The position numbers were made by a program, and so were the translations under genes. Under the pieces are notes generated by a model. The model ran no database searches. It was not told the DNA's origin and worked only from the letters and a program-made list of their open reading frames with translations. Positions 23,949 to 33,038 of a stretch of DNA of 64,000 bases are shown piece after piece. Position 1 is the first letter of the stretch; each line of letters begins with the position of its first letter. Origin of the DNA: Geomonas propionica (GTDB lineage: Bacteria; Desulfobacterota; Desulfuromonadia; Geobacterales; Geobacteraceae); the NCBI RefSeq assembly GCF_016458235.1, contig NZ_JAEMHK010000003.1, forward strand, positions 186,001-250,000. Direction: 5' to 3'.

Positions 23949-24995
23949 CTAGCTTCCCCCTTGCGAGGCCGCGGCAGGCGCCTTCAGGTACTTCTGCACC
24001 GCCTGGTTGTGAGACGAGAGGTCCTTCGAAAACTGGTGACTGCCGTCACCGCGCCCCACGAAGTAGAGGTAGGGGACGGCGGCCGGGTTGAGCACCGCCT
24101 CGATGGCGTCCTTGCCGGGGTTGCCGATCGGCCCCGGCGGCAGGGCCGGGATCAGGTAGGTGTTGTACGGGGTGGGCTTCAGGATGTCTTCCCTTCTCAC
24201 CTTGCCGGCGAAGGCCCGCACCCCGTACAGCGCGGTGGGGTCGCTTTGCAGCCGCATGCCGAGCTTCAGGCGGTTTTGGAACACGGCGGCGATGAGCGGC
24301 TTCTCCCCGGGGAGCACCGCCTCCTTCTCCACCATCGAGGCGAGGGTGAGGAGCGTCGGCACCCGGAGCCCCTTGGCCTTGGCGCGGCCGTCCACCGACT
24401 GCTTCAGGAAGGCCTGCTGCCGTTGCACCATTTCGCGCACGACATCCACCTCCGTCTTGCCCGGCAGGATGTTGTAGCTCCCGGGGAAGAGGTACCCTTC
24501 CGCGCTGGCGGCATCGATGCCGAATTCCTTGAGCAGCGCGGTATCACGACAGGCGGCCAGGAAGTTTTCCTTGGTGAAGATGCCGCGTTTCTCCAGCATC
24601 TCCGCTATCTGGTAGCTGGAGTACCCTTCCGGCAGCGCGAACATGCGCTGGTAGATGTCGCCGTTGATCATCTTGGCGAGGATCTGGCTCGGACGCATGC
24701 CGTCGTCGAACTGGTAGAACCCCGCCTTGAGCCGGGCATCGCCCCCCTTGATGCGGGCGTAGAGAGTGAAGAGACGGGCGCTGGAGACGATGTGGCGCGC
24801 CTCGAGGTCGGCAGCCAAGGCTTTCAGCGGCCGCCCCTTACCTAGTTCGACGATCTCCACGCGCTTGCCGTCGCCGGAGGGAAGCAGCAGGAACCGGGAA
24901 AAACGGGTGATGGGTACCAGGATGACTATCAGCAGCAGCGCGACGCAGAGTTTGCGCTGCCGCAGGAGCGTATCTTTGAGGTTGGAAGCTACGAT
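23949..24995 (-). CDS. mltG: MltG endolytic transglycosylase (start codon irregular)
   Basis: Residues match the YceG/MltG family, which cuts nascent peptidoglycan strands in the inner membrane. Visible are EGYLFPGSYNI with the catalytic glutamate region, ASMVEKEA and the family-typical SDPTALYG and TPYNTYLIPALPPGPIGNPG. The first ATG/GTG/TTG-type codon in frame is the GTG at 24860, but that would cut off an obvious membrane anchor (LCVALLLIVILVPITRF) encoded just upstream in the same frame. An ATC at 24995, seven bases after AGGA and two codons after the in-frame stop TAG, would restore a normal 348-residue protein. I therefore extend the gene to 24995 with reservation. Confidence 0.8.
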   Translation of the reverse strand: MVASNLKDTLLRQRKLCVALLLIVILVPITRFSRFLLLPSGDGKRVEIVELGKGRPLKALAADLEARHIVSSARLFTLYARIKGGDARLKAGFYQFDDGMRPSQILAKMINGDIYQRMFALPEGYSSYQIAEMLEKRGIFTKENFLAACRDTALLKEFGIDAASAEGYLFPGSYNILPGKTEVDVVREMVQRQQAFLKQSVDGRAKAKGLRVPTLLTLASMVEKEAVLPGEKPLIAAVFQNRLKLGMRLQSDPTALYGVRAFAGKVRREDILKPTPYNTYLIPALPPGPIGNPGKDAIEAVLNPAAVPYLYFVGRGDGSHQFSKDLSSHNQAVQKYLKAPAAASQGGS

Positions 24996-25224
24996 GGCAC
25001 TATCCTATGCAAAACGGTGCTTTTGCTAACTCAGCAATAGGTTTAGGTTAAATCGGCAACTGTGTCAAGGCCAAATGCCAGAGCCGTCCCGGGAATGAAT
25101 TATGGTTGATGTAATTTAATAATAATTTTTTTAAAGACAGTGGGGCAATTCCAATGTATCATATCTGACCGTGCCGCTCGGCCCGAAGCGGTCCACCACT
25201 ACAGTAGGGCAGACGAGGTGCTTG

Positions 25225-28200
25225 ATGAAGCAGAGGTTTATTAACTCAGACTACTTCCCGTTTCAGATCCAGATTTCCGCCGCTTGCGGCGAGCGCATCG
25301 CTTTGCGGGACATCCTCGAGGACCTGGGTGACGTCCCCGGCATCATCTACGCCCGCCGGGTAGCGGGCAAGCTGAACAAGGAGCTTGCGCCGCACGAGAC
25401 CGCCATCATGCCGGGTCTGTTGCACCTTTATTCCATCCTGAGCCGGGTCTACCGCTACGTGATGGGACAGTACTGCGCCAAGCAGCAGCCTGGCGTACTG
25501 ACCGCGCTCATGGCCCAGGCCGGGTATGACGGTTTCGGCGGCGAGGCGGGAACGACCCTGCAGCGCTTCATGGAACTGTTCCCTTCGCAGCAGATGGTGT
25601 TGGGCGGCGACACGCCTCAGGGTCTCCTGGCCGGCGACGACGAGGATCTGACCCGGCGCCAGGCCCTCTCGGCCGAGCTGTTGCTCATGCTGCTGAACGG
25701 CGAAAACCGGGCCCTGGACCAATTCCGCCGCCTGTTCGACGCCTCGCCGCTGGCCGATTCCTCCCCTTACCTCAAGGTGACCTCGGAACTGGACCGGCGC
25801 CTGGCCCAGGCTCCCCCGTTCGAGCCCATGGGCGTTTCCCTCCCCGAACTCCTGCGGGCGCCGATGAAGGCCTCCCCCGACTCGCTGGCGGGACAGATCG
25901 CCTACATCAGGGAACATTGGGCCGCCATCCTTCCCCCGGAATTGCTCACCGAACTGGTCACCGCGATGGACATCGTCTCCCAGGAGGGACGCGCCTTCTT
26001 CGGCGGCCCCGGTGAACCGAAGGTGCTCCGCTTCGGCCGCAGCGCCAGCGGCGGCGACGAGTACCCCGAGTACGAACGCTTCTCCCAGGATGCGGACTGG
26101 ATGGCCAACGTGGTGATGATCGCCAAGATGGTCTACGTCTGGCTCGGGCAGCTCGCCCAGACCTACCAGACCGAGGTGCGCACCCTGGACCAGATCCCCG
26201 ACGCGGAACTGGACCGCCTGGCGAGCTACGGCTTCAGCGCACTCTGGCTGATCGGCATCTGGGAGCGTTCACCCTCCTCACAGCAGATCAAGCGCATCGC
26301 CGGCAACCAGGAGGCGATTTCCTCGGCCTACTCACTCTACGACTACGTGATCGCCCACGACCTCGGGGGGGACTGGGCGCTGGACAACCTGCGCCAGCGC
26401 TGCGCCGCCCGCGGCATCCGCTTGGCCAGCGATATGGTTCCCAACCACACCGGCCTGTACTCCAAGTGGACCGTGGAACACCCGGACTGGTTCATCCAGC
26501 TCGATTACCCGCCGTACCCGGACTACCAGTTCAACGGCCCCGACCTCTCCCCCGACGGGCGTGTCGGCCTCTTCATCGAGGACGGCTACTGGGACAAGCG
26601 CGACGCGGCGGTGGTATTCAAGCATCTCGACCGCGGTAACGGCCGCGTGCGCTACATCTATCACGGCAATGACGGCACCTCCACCCCCTGGAACGACACC
26701 GCCCAATTGAACTACCTGATCCCCGCGGTGCGCGAGGCGGTAATCGGCACCATCCTCCACGTGGCGCGCCAGTTCCCCATCATCCGCTTCGACGCGGCCA
26801 TGACCTTGGCCAAGAAGCATTACCAGCGCCTGTGGTACCCGCTGCCGGGTCACGGCACGGGCGTCCCCTCGCGCGCAGAGCACGGCATGGACCGCGCCAG
26901 CTTTGACGAGGTATTCCCGGCCGAATTCTGGCGCGAGGTGGTGGACCGGGTGGCGGTGGAGGCGCCGGACACGCTGCTGCTGGCCGAGGCCTTCTGGCTC
27001 ATGGAAGGGTACTTCGTCCGGACCCTGGGCATGCACCGCGTCTACAACTCCGCTTTCATGAACATGCTGAAGATGGAAGAAAACGCCAAGTACCGGCAGA
27101 CCGTGAAGAACGTGCTCGAGTTCGAGCCGGAGATCCTGAAGCGCTTCGTGAACTTCATGAACAACCCGGACGAGCGCACCGCCGTGGAACAGTTCGGCAA
27201 GGAAGGGAAATACTTCGGCGCCACCGTGCTCCTGGTCACCATGCCCGGCCTCCCTATGTTCGGGCACGGGCAGGTCGAGGGGTTCCACGAGAAGTACGGT
27301 ATGGAGTACCGGCGCGCTTATTGGGACGAGCCGGTGGACCAGCAGCTGGTGGGCCGCCACGAAAGCGACATCTTCCCGCTCATGCGCCGGCGCCACATCT
27401 TCTCAGGAAGCGAGCAGTTCACCCTGTACGACTTCTATTCCGGTCACAGCGTCAACGAGAACGTCTTCGCCTATTCCAACCGTAACGACGGCGAGCGGGG
27501 CCTGATCCTGTTCCACAACGCCTTCGCCTCAACGGCAGGCTGGATCCGCACCTCCTGTGCCGTCTTGAGGAAGAACGCCTCCGGCGGGACCTCCCTGGCG
27601 CAGACCACCTTGGGGGATGCACTGAGCTTCAAGCGGGACGGCCGCCATTACTACAGTTTCCGCGATTACGCCTCCGGCCTTTGCTACCTGAGAAATGGCC
27701 GTGATCTGTGCGACCAGGGGCTCTACGTCGAGATGGGTGCCTACGAGTACCACGCCTTCCTCGACTTCACCGAGATCTACGACGACGACTTCGGCACCTG
27801 GGGGGCGCTCTGCTACCGGCTGAACGGGACCGGGGTAGAGAACCTGGACGAGGAGGTCAAGAAGGTGCGCTACGGCGCCCTGCACGAGTCGTTCAGGCTG
27901 TTCCTGACCAAGGCCGCCGTGGTGCTGCAGGAGCCGGGTGTTGCCCCGCAGACCCGGATCGCTCCGCTGGAGCCGCTGCTCGCATCCTTCTACAAGACCC
28001 TGGCGCCTGATGCGACGGAAAAGGCCCAGCGCGCGCTGCTTGGCGTGTTCGGCACCGAGTTCCTGCAGGCCCAACAAACGGTCCAGGAAGGGGACCTTCT
28101 GCCTGCCGAGTGGCTCTTGTTGTGTGCCTTCCTGGCGCTGCACCGGGCAGCGAGCCTCAGGAAAACCGAGAGCATATCGTTGTTCGAGGAGTTCGGCCTG

Positions 28201-28626
28201 GTGCACCCGCTGGTGCAGGTACTGCAGACCCTTCCCCCGGCGGACCCGGAGCAGGTGGTCGATCTCCCTCCGCGCGCTTTCGGGAAGCTGCTCGGACTCC
28301 TGCTGCGGCACGAGGACTACCTCGCCAATTGCCGCGCCATCGGGGTGACCCGCTGCTCGGCCGCTCTCTTCTCGGATCCGGCGGCGGCCCGCTTCCTGTT
28401 CCTGCACGAAAGCGGCGGCGCACAGTGGTTCAACAAGGAGCGCTTTGAGCTGCTGGTGGACTGGCTGGCGCAGGTGGAACCGTACGCGGCAGTCTCCGCC
28501 GAAGCCAAGGCCGGCAAGGGACAGGAACTGGCGGCCAAGGCCGTGGCCAACCTGATGAAGGAGAGTGCTGCTGCGGCCGGTTACCGGCTCGATCAGCTAA
28601 TGAACGTTTTGCAGACCGGCTTCTGA
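25225..28626 (+). CDS. Large GH13 (alpha-amylase family) protein
   Basis: 1133 residues from the ATG at 25225 with a GAGGTG site. The first ~300 residues are helical and unlike known amylase domains. The central barrel contains the GH13 motifs: DMVPNHT (region I), IIRFDAAM with nucleophile D523, LLLAEAFW with acid/base E588, and NNPDER with D649. A C-terminal region of about 350 residues is again mostly helical. No signal peptide is visible, so it acts in the cytoplasm, presumably on glycogen, maltooligosaccharide or trehalose metabolism. The exact reaction cannot be read from sequence. It faces mltG across a 229-bp AT-rich spacer. Confidence 0.85.
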   Translation: MKQRFINSDYFPFQIQISAACGERIALRDILEDLGDVPGIIYARRVAGKLNKELAPHETAIMPGLLHLYSILSRVYRYVMGQYCAKQQPGVLTALMAQAGYDGFGGEAGTTLQRFMELFPSQQMVLGGDTPQGLLAGDDEDLTRRQALSAELLLMLLNGENRALDQFRRLFDASPLADSSPYLKVTSELDRRLAQAPPFEPMGVSLPELLRAPMKASPDSLAGQIAYIREHWAAILPPELLTELVTAMDIVSQEGRAFFGGPGEPKVLRFGRSASGGDEYPEYERFSQDADWMANVVMIAKMVYVWLGQLAQTYQTEVRTLDQIPDAELDRLASYGFSALWLIGIWERSPSSQQIKRIAGNQEAISSAYSLYDYVIAHDLGGDWALDNLRQRCAARGIRLASDMVPNHTGLYSKWTVEHPDWFIQLDYPPYPDYQFNGPDLSPDGRVGLFIEDGYWDKRDAAVVFKHLDRGNGRVRYIYHGNDGTSTPWNDTAQLNYLIPAVREAVIGTILHVARQFPIIRFDAAMTLAKKHYQRLWYPLPGHGTGVPSRAEHGMDRASFDEVFPAEFWREVVDRVAVEAPDTLLLAEAFWLMEGYFVRTLGMHRVYNSAFMNMLKMEENAKYRQTVKNVLEFEPEILKRFVNFMNNPDERTAVEQFGKEGKYFGATVLLVTMPGLPMFGHGQVEGFHEKYGMEYRRAYWDEPVDQQLVGRHESDIFPLMRRRHIFSGSEQFTLYDFYSGHSVNENVFAYSNRNDGERGLILFHNAFASTAGWIRTSCAVLRKNASGGTSLAQTTLGDALSFKRDGRHYYSFRDYASGLCYLRNGRDLCDQGLYVEMGAYEYHAFLDFTEIYDDDFGTWGALCYRLNGTGVENLDEEVKKVRYGALHESFRLFLTKAAVVLQEPGVAPQTRIAPLEPLLASFYKTLAPDATEKAQRALLGVFGTEFLQAQQTVQEGDLLPAEWLLLCAFLALHRAASLRKTESISLFEEFGLVHPLVQVLQTLPPADPEQVVDLPPRAFGKLLGLLLRHEDYLANCRAIGVTRCSAALFSDPAAARFLFLHESGGAQWFNKERFELLVDWLAQVEPYAAVSAEAKAGKGQELAAKAVANLMKESAAAAGYRLDQLMNVLQTGF

Positions 28627-28715
28627 TTTTTCCGAGTTACCTGTTAGAATCAGAGCTGGCGCTTGATCTTCCGGAGCGCCCTTATCTATCGCATCATGAA
28701 AGAGAGGGGAGAGCA

Positions 28716-29495
28716 ATGGCGGTCATCAACACGGCACTGCAGGACAACGTAGGTACCATCACCTTCAACGACCCCGAGCACCGCAACATGCTGAGCGGCA
28801 CGCTCATCGACGAGATGCTGCAGTCGATCGGCGCCCTGCAGAAGGGGAGGATGAGGGTGTTGGTGATCAGGGCCCCAAAGGGGTCCAAGGTCTGGTCGGC
28901 CGGGCACGACGTGCACGAGCTGCCGCTGCCAGGGCGTGATCCGCTTTCCTACCACGACCCGCTGGTGACCGTGCTGCGCTCCATCCAGAGCCTTCCCATC
29001 CCGGTCATCGCCATGATCGAGGGGAGCGTCTGGGGGGGCGCCTGCGACCTCGCCCTTTCCTGCGACATCCTGATCGGCTGTCCCAGTTCCTCGTTCTGCA
29101 TGACCCCGGCGAAGATCGGCGTCCCCTACAACGTCTCGGGGATCCTGCACTTCATGAACATCATGGGGGTGAATTTCGCCAAGGAGATGTTCTTCACCGC
29201 GGAGCCTCTTTCGGCCGAGCAGGCAAGCAAGGCCGGGCTTTTAAACCACTTGATCGAGGCGGATGAGCTGGAAGAGTTCACCTACAACATGGCCCACAAG
29301 ATCACCAAGAACAGTCCGCTTTCCATCGGGGTGATCAAGGAGCAGATCCGGTTGTTGGCGAGCGCCCATCCCCTCTCGCCGCTCACCTTCGAGCGGGTGC
29401 AGGGGCTCAGGCGCACCGTCTACGACAGCAAGGACTACGCGGAAGGGATCAAGGCCTTCCTCGAAAAGCGCCCTCCGGTGTTTACGGGCGACTAA
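28716..29495 (+). CDS. scpB: Methylmalonyl-CoA decarboxylase
   Basis: 259 residues of the crotonase fold. The segments SAGHDVHELP, GRDPLSYHDPL, MIEGSVWGGA and TPAKIGVPYN correspond closely to E. coli YgfG/ScpB, which converts methylmalonyl-CoA to propionyl-CoA. The C-terminus (RVQGLRRTVYDSKDYAEG) also matches. An alternative is another crotonase, but the match through the active-site region is specific. The gene stands alone, without mutase or CoA-transferase genes beside it, and has GAGAGGGGAG before the ATG. Confidence 0.82.
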   Translation: MAVINTALQDNVGTITFNDPEHRNMLSGTLIDEMLQSIGALQKGRMRVLVIRAPKGSKVWSAGHDVHELPLPGRDPLSYHDPLVTVLRSIQSLPIPVIAMIEGSVWGGACDLALSCDILIGCPSSSFCMTPAKIGVPYNVSGILHFMNIMGVNFAKEMFFTAEPLSAEQASKAGLLNHLIEADELEEFTYNMAHKITKNSPLSIGVIKEQIRLLASAHPLSPLTFERVQGLRRTVYDSKDYAEGIKAFLEKRPPVFTGD

Positions 29496-29503
29496 CCCGC
29501 CGT

Positions 29504-29626
29504 TCCCCCCTCTCCCTTTGGGAGAGGGGCGGGGTGAGGGCGTTGCACCAAGCAGAATTCCCCTGTGGCACTGGCCCTCCCCCGGCCTTCGGTCACCCTC
29601 TCCCGGAGGGCGAGGGTAGAACCTAG
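29504..29626. repeat. GC-rich intergenic repeat (CCCTCTCCC type)
   Basis: Two self-complementary pieces: CCCCTCTCCCTTTGGGAGAGGGG near the start and CCCTCTCCCGGAGGGCGAGGG near the end, in opposite orientation. Shorter relatives are seen near 58320 and 62895. This is the type of non-coding palindromic repeat scattered through many high-GC genomes. Confidence 0.55.
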
Positions 29627-29631
29627 ACAAC

Positions 29632-29666
29632 AAAAAAGCCCGACCGGTACACCCGGTCGGGCTTTT
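29632..29666. terminator. Bidirectional terminator between scpB and the RCKP gene
   Basis: Stem GCCCGACCGG/CCGGTCGGGC flanked by six A on the left and four T on the right, so it can stop transcription in both directions between convergent genes. Confidence 0.92.
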
Positions 29667-29677
29667 CATTGGTGATC

Positions 29678-29703
29678 CTGTAGGGGCGAATAATCATTCG
29701 CCC
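29678..29703. repeat. GTAGGGGCGAATAAT-type palindromic repeat, copy 1
   Basis: A short repeat reading CTGTAGGGGCGAATAATCAT and then ATTCGCCC. Related copies lie at 37887-37911 and, inverted, 37966-37994. Confidence 0.75.
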
Positions 29704-29710
29704 GCCTCTC

Positions 29711-29821
29711 TTATTCTTCCGCCTTCTCGAAGTTTCCCTTCTCCTGGCACTGCGGGCACTTCTGCGGCTTGCAGCGTCCTTCCTTGGTGAATCCACAGCT
29801 CTTGCATTTCCACGTTGCCAT
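29711..29821 (-). CDS. RCKP-type rubredoxin-like protein
   Basis: A 36-residue protein beginning MATWKCKSCGFTKEGRCKP, with CKSC near the N-terminus, the RCKPQKCPQC segment in the middle and an acidic tail. The paired cysteines should bind one metal ion as in rubredoxin. The ribosome binding site is strong (ATAGGAGGACGTT). It lies 9 bp downstream of the M16 peptidase gene and probably shares its transcript. A role in electron transfer or oxidative-stress defence is plausible but not shown here. Confidence 0.82.
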   Translation of the reverse strand: MATWKCKSCGFTKEGRCKPQKCPQCQEKGNFEKAEE

Positions 29822-29830
29822 AACGTCCTC

Positions 29831-31348
29831 CTATTTGTTGTTGTTCAGCTTTATTTCCTGCACCTTTCCGAACACGGAAAGCGGCTGGTCGAACTTCTTC
29901 TCGTCCCCGACCACGACCAGTTTCATCGCGTCCGGACGCAGGTATTGCTTGGCCACGCGCAGCACGTCGGCGCGGGTGACGCGGGCAATGTTGTCGCGGT
30001 AGTTTTCCAGGTATCCCTTGGGATATCCGTAGAACTCCAGGCGCGCCTGCTGCGCCACCACGGCGCTGCTCTTCTCGAAGGCGAAGATGAAGGAGTTGAT
30101 GATGGAGTCCTTGGCGAGCTGCAGCTCCGCCTCGGAGACCTCGGCCTGGGTCATGCCCGTGATGATCGACTCCAGCAGCTTGATGGTGCGCGCGGTGGAT
30201 TCCACCTTGGTCTCGGTCTCGGCTATGAACGGCCCCTTGAAGCGGCGCCCCGGGTCGAAGTAGGCGTCCACGTTGTAGGCGAGCCCCTGATTGGAGCGGA
30301 TTTCCTGGGTGAGCCGCGAGGTGAAGCCGCCGCCGAGGATGTAATCCATCACCTTGATGGCGTAGAGGTCCGGGTTGTTCTTGTCGATGCCGATGTGCCC
30401 CATGCGGATCACCGACTGGTTCACCTCTTTTTGCACGTGCAGCACCGCCGGGGTCATCTCCTCGTTCGGTTTGGGCACTACCGGGAAGGGGGCGTTCTGG
30501 TTGGGCCAGTCGCCGAAGAGCGCCTCCAACTTCTTGAGCAGCTCGGCCCGGTCAAAGTCGCCGGAGACCGCCAGGATCATATTGGCTGGATAGAAGTAGC
30601 GTTTGTGGAAGGCGATCAGGTCGTCGCGGGTGATAGCGTTCACGGTGGCGACGGTCGGGATACGCCCGAGGGGATGACCGGCATAGATGGCACGCGTGAG
30701 TTCACGCCCGGCCACCCCTTTCGGATCGTCGTTCTGGCGCCGGATCCCTTCGATGGCGTGGCTCTTCGCCAGCTCGATACGGGCCGGATCGAAAGCAGGC
30801 TCCCTGACCACCTCGGCAAAGAGCGCGAGGGTGCGGTCCAGGTTCTTGGACAGCGTCGAGAAGGAGACGTTGGCGTTATCGGCGTTCATGCCCGACTCGA
30901 TGGATGAGGCCATGAATTCCAGCTCCCGGTCCAGTTGCTCCGGTGCGGTTTTCAAGGTGCCCCCGCTTCTCAGTGTGGCGCCGGTCAGGGCCGCGAGCCC
31001 CACCTTGGCATCCGGCTCATAGAGGCTGCCGACGTTAAGGTAGCTGGTCAGGCTCACTAGCGGCAGTTCGCGGTCCTGAAGGAGATAAACCACCATGCCG
31101 TTTTTCAGCTGTACCCGCTCCGTCTTGGGGAACTGGAACTTGAGCTGCGGGAAAGTCATGGTGCGCGGGTTGGCGGGCGAGGCTGCTTGCACTGCCTGCA
31201 CTCCCGAGATCGCGTCGAGCTTGGCTTCTGCTATGGCGCTGGACCTGAAGGCGTTGGCCTCAGGGATGCCGACAGCGAGCAGGAAAGCTACGGCGGTCAG
31301 GCGGGCCAGGTTGATCTTGCTGAACAAGCTTTTGCTGATTGAAATCAT
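29831..31348 (-). CDS. M16-family peptidase-like protein without zinc motif
   Basis: 505 residues with a signal peptide (ends near ANAF). It has the M16 fold, but the HXXEH zinc site is absent: the corresponding region reads VGLAALTGATLRSGGT. Such inactive subunits pair with an active M16 partner. The partner is encoded 3 bp upstream (31352-32842). Together they are likely a periplasmic peptide-degrading heterodimer. Confidence 0.87.
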   Translation of the reverse strand: MISISKSLFSKINLARLTAVAFLLAVGIPEANAFRSSAIAEAKLDAISGVQAVQAASPANPRTMTFPQLKFQFPKTERVQLKNGMVVYLLQDRELPLVSLTSYLNVGSLYEPDAKVGLAALTGATLRSGGTLKTAPEQLDRELEFMASSIESGMNADNANVSFSTLSKNLDRTLALFAEVVREPAFDPARIELAKSHAIEGIRRQNDDPKGVAGRELTRAIYAGHPLGRIPTVATVNAITRDDLIAFHKRYFYPANMILAVSGDFDRAELLKKLEALFGDWPNQNAPFPVVPKPNEEMTPAVLHVQKEVNQSVIRMGHIGIDKNNPDLYAIKVMDYILGGGFTSRLTQEIRSNQGLAYNVDAYFDPGRRFKGPFIAETETKVESTARTIKLLESIITGMTQAEVSEAELQLAKDSIINSFIFAFEKSSAVVAQQARLEFYGYPKGYLENYRDNIARVTRADVLRVAKQYLRPDAMKLVVVGDEKKFDQPLSVFGKVQEIKLNNNK

Positions 31349-31351
31349 TAC

Positions 31352-32842
31352 TTACTGTCCCCCTTCAGCCTTGGTGAGGTAGCCGACGTTGCGGTTCTGG
31401 CGCGTGAAGTACTGCTTGGCCACGCGCATCACATCCTCGGGCGTGATCTTCGCCACCTTCTGACGGTGTTCGATCAGGTAACGCCAGGTCCCTGCGATCG
31501 CCTCGTACTCGGTGAGGTTGCGGGCCAGGCCGCCGTTGGAGGCCATCTGCCGGGACTCCTCAAATTCGAGCTGGTTCAGGATCTGCTGCAGCTCCTCGCG
31601 CGTCATCGGCTCGGTCTTCAGGCGCTCAAGCTCCTTGTAGATCGCCTGCTCCACTTCGGCCGCCGTGTGCGGCGCGCGTGGCGTCGCGTTGATGATGAAG
31701 AGGTTGGGATAGCGGCTCCCCGGCGCCCCGAAGGAAGAGACTGAGGTGACCAGCTTCTGCTCCAGGACGAGCTTCTTGTAGAGCCGCGAGGTGCGGCCGC
31801 TGGTGAGCAGCATGTCGATCACGTCGAACACGTAGTCGTCGGGGGCGGGAAGGGTCGGCTTGTGGTAGCCGATCATCAGCTCGGGCTCGGCGTCGCCGAT
31901 CACCTCGGTCCGCTTCTCGCCGGCCTGCTCGGGCTCGGTGACCGCCACCGGCGGCACCGGGGTCCCCGGTTTGATGTTGCCGAAGTACCGCTCCACCAGC
32001 GCGACGGTCTTCTGCGGATCGATGTCCCCGACGATGGCCACGATGGCATTGTTGGGGGCGTAGTACTTGTGCAGGAAGTTTTCCGCCTTAGTCCGGGTCA
32101 GGTTTTCGATGTCTGACATCCAGCCGATGGTGGGCTGGCCGTTGGGGTGCGCGTTGAAAGCGTCGGCGAGAAAGGTTTCCCAGAGTTTTCCTTCCGGCTC
32201 CGCGTCGTAGGAGCGGCGCCGCTCCTCCATGACCACGTTGCGCTCAGTGTAGAACTCACGGAGCACCGCGTTCTGCATCCGGTCCGACTCGATCGCCGCC
32301 CAGAGCTCCAGCTTGTTGGCCGGGATGTTGATCAGGTAGGTGGTGCCATCCTTGCTGGTGAAGGCGTTGTAGCCGGAGCCGCCGTTACGCGAGTAGATGT
32401 CGGCGAACTCCTCCTTGACCACGTACTTTTCCGCCTCCTTCTCCAGGGCGGTCAGTTCGGCGGAAAGTTTCTCGACCACCTTAGGGTCGGCCTGCTCACG
32501 CTTGATCTTCTCGTCCATGAGCTTTTGAGCGGTCGCTTCGATCTTGTCCAGGATCGGCTTTTCCGCGGCGTAATCCCTGGTACCCAGGGTCTTGGTTCCT
32601 TTGAAGAGCATGTGTTCCAGGAGGTGGGCGAGGCCCCGCTCGTCGCTTCTCTCGTCGACGCTTCCTACCTTGAAGCGGATCCAGGCTGCCACGGTGGGGG
32701 AGTTGTGCCGCTCCACCATCAAAAGCTTCATCCCATTTTTCAGGGTGTGCTCTTGCACCCGTTCGGCCAGCCCCTGGGCGAAGCAGGTGGCGGCGTTGAC
32801 AAGGATGGCAAGGGCGACGACGCATCTTGCTACTGACTTCAT
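31352..32842 (-). CDS. M16-family zinc peptidase, active subunit
   Basis: 496 residues with a signal peptide (ends near CFAQ). The inverted zinc motif is present: GLAHLLEHMLFKGT. An extra acidic and lysine-rich helical insertion (about residues 90-145) follows it. The second half carries the typical IENLTRTKAENFLHKYYAPN. It should be the catalytic partner of the 29831-31348 protein in the periplasm. Confidence 0.9.
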   Translation of the reverse strand: MKSVARCVVALAILVNAATCFAQGLAERVQEHTLKNGMKLLMVERHNSPTVAAWIRFKVGSVDERSDERGLAHLLEHMLFKGTKTLGTRDYAAEKPILDKIEATAQKLMDEKIKREQADPKVVEKLSAELTALEKEAEKYVVKEEFADIYSRNGGSGYNAFTSKDGTTYLINIPANKLELWAAIESDRMQNAVLREFYTERNVVMEERRRSYDAEPEGKLWETFLADAFNAHPNGQPTIGWMSDIENLTRTKAENFLHKYYAPNNAIVAIVGDIDPQKTVALVERYFGNIKPGTPVPPVAVTEPEQAGEKRTEVIGDAEPELMIGYHKPTLPAPDDYVFDVIDMLLTSGRTSRLYKKLVLEQKLVTSVSSFGAPGSRYPNLFIINATPRAPHTAAEVEQAIYKELERLKTEPMTREELQQILNQLEFEESRQMASNGGLARNLTEYEAIAGTWRYLIEHRQKVAKITPEDVMRVAKQYFTRQNRNVGYLTKAEGGQ

Positions 32843-32928
32843 GACTACCTCGGCTCAGTGATTTTAATGTGAAGCGAGAAAAAAGATAACATTTGTCCTG
32901 TTGAAGCGCAAGGGGCTTGCAGACAAGA

Positions 32929-32957
32929 AATCCCGCGGGAGGTGCTCCCGCGGGATT
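32929..32957 (-). terminator. Terminator after lon
   Basis: A 13-bp perfect stem AATCCCGCGGGAG/CTCCCGCGGGATT with a three-base loop, then TTCTTG on the minus strand. It stands between lon and the downstream M16 genes. Confidence 0.85.
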
Positions 32958-32998
32958 GGGTGCGGCGAAAGGGTGACCTGACGGCTGTCTACTGAGGA

Positions 32999-33028
32999 GG
33001 GGACTGGCTCCGCCAGGTACCTGTCCCC
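32999..33028. repeat. 30-bp dispersed repeat, copy 2
   Basis: 28 of 30 bases agree with 852-881. It directly follows the lon stop codon on the minus strand. Confidence 0.7.
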
Positions 33029-33038
33029 TTAGGGCAGC

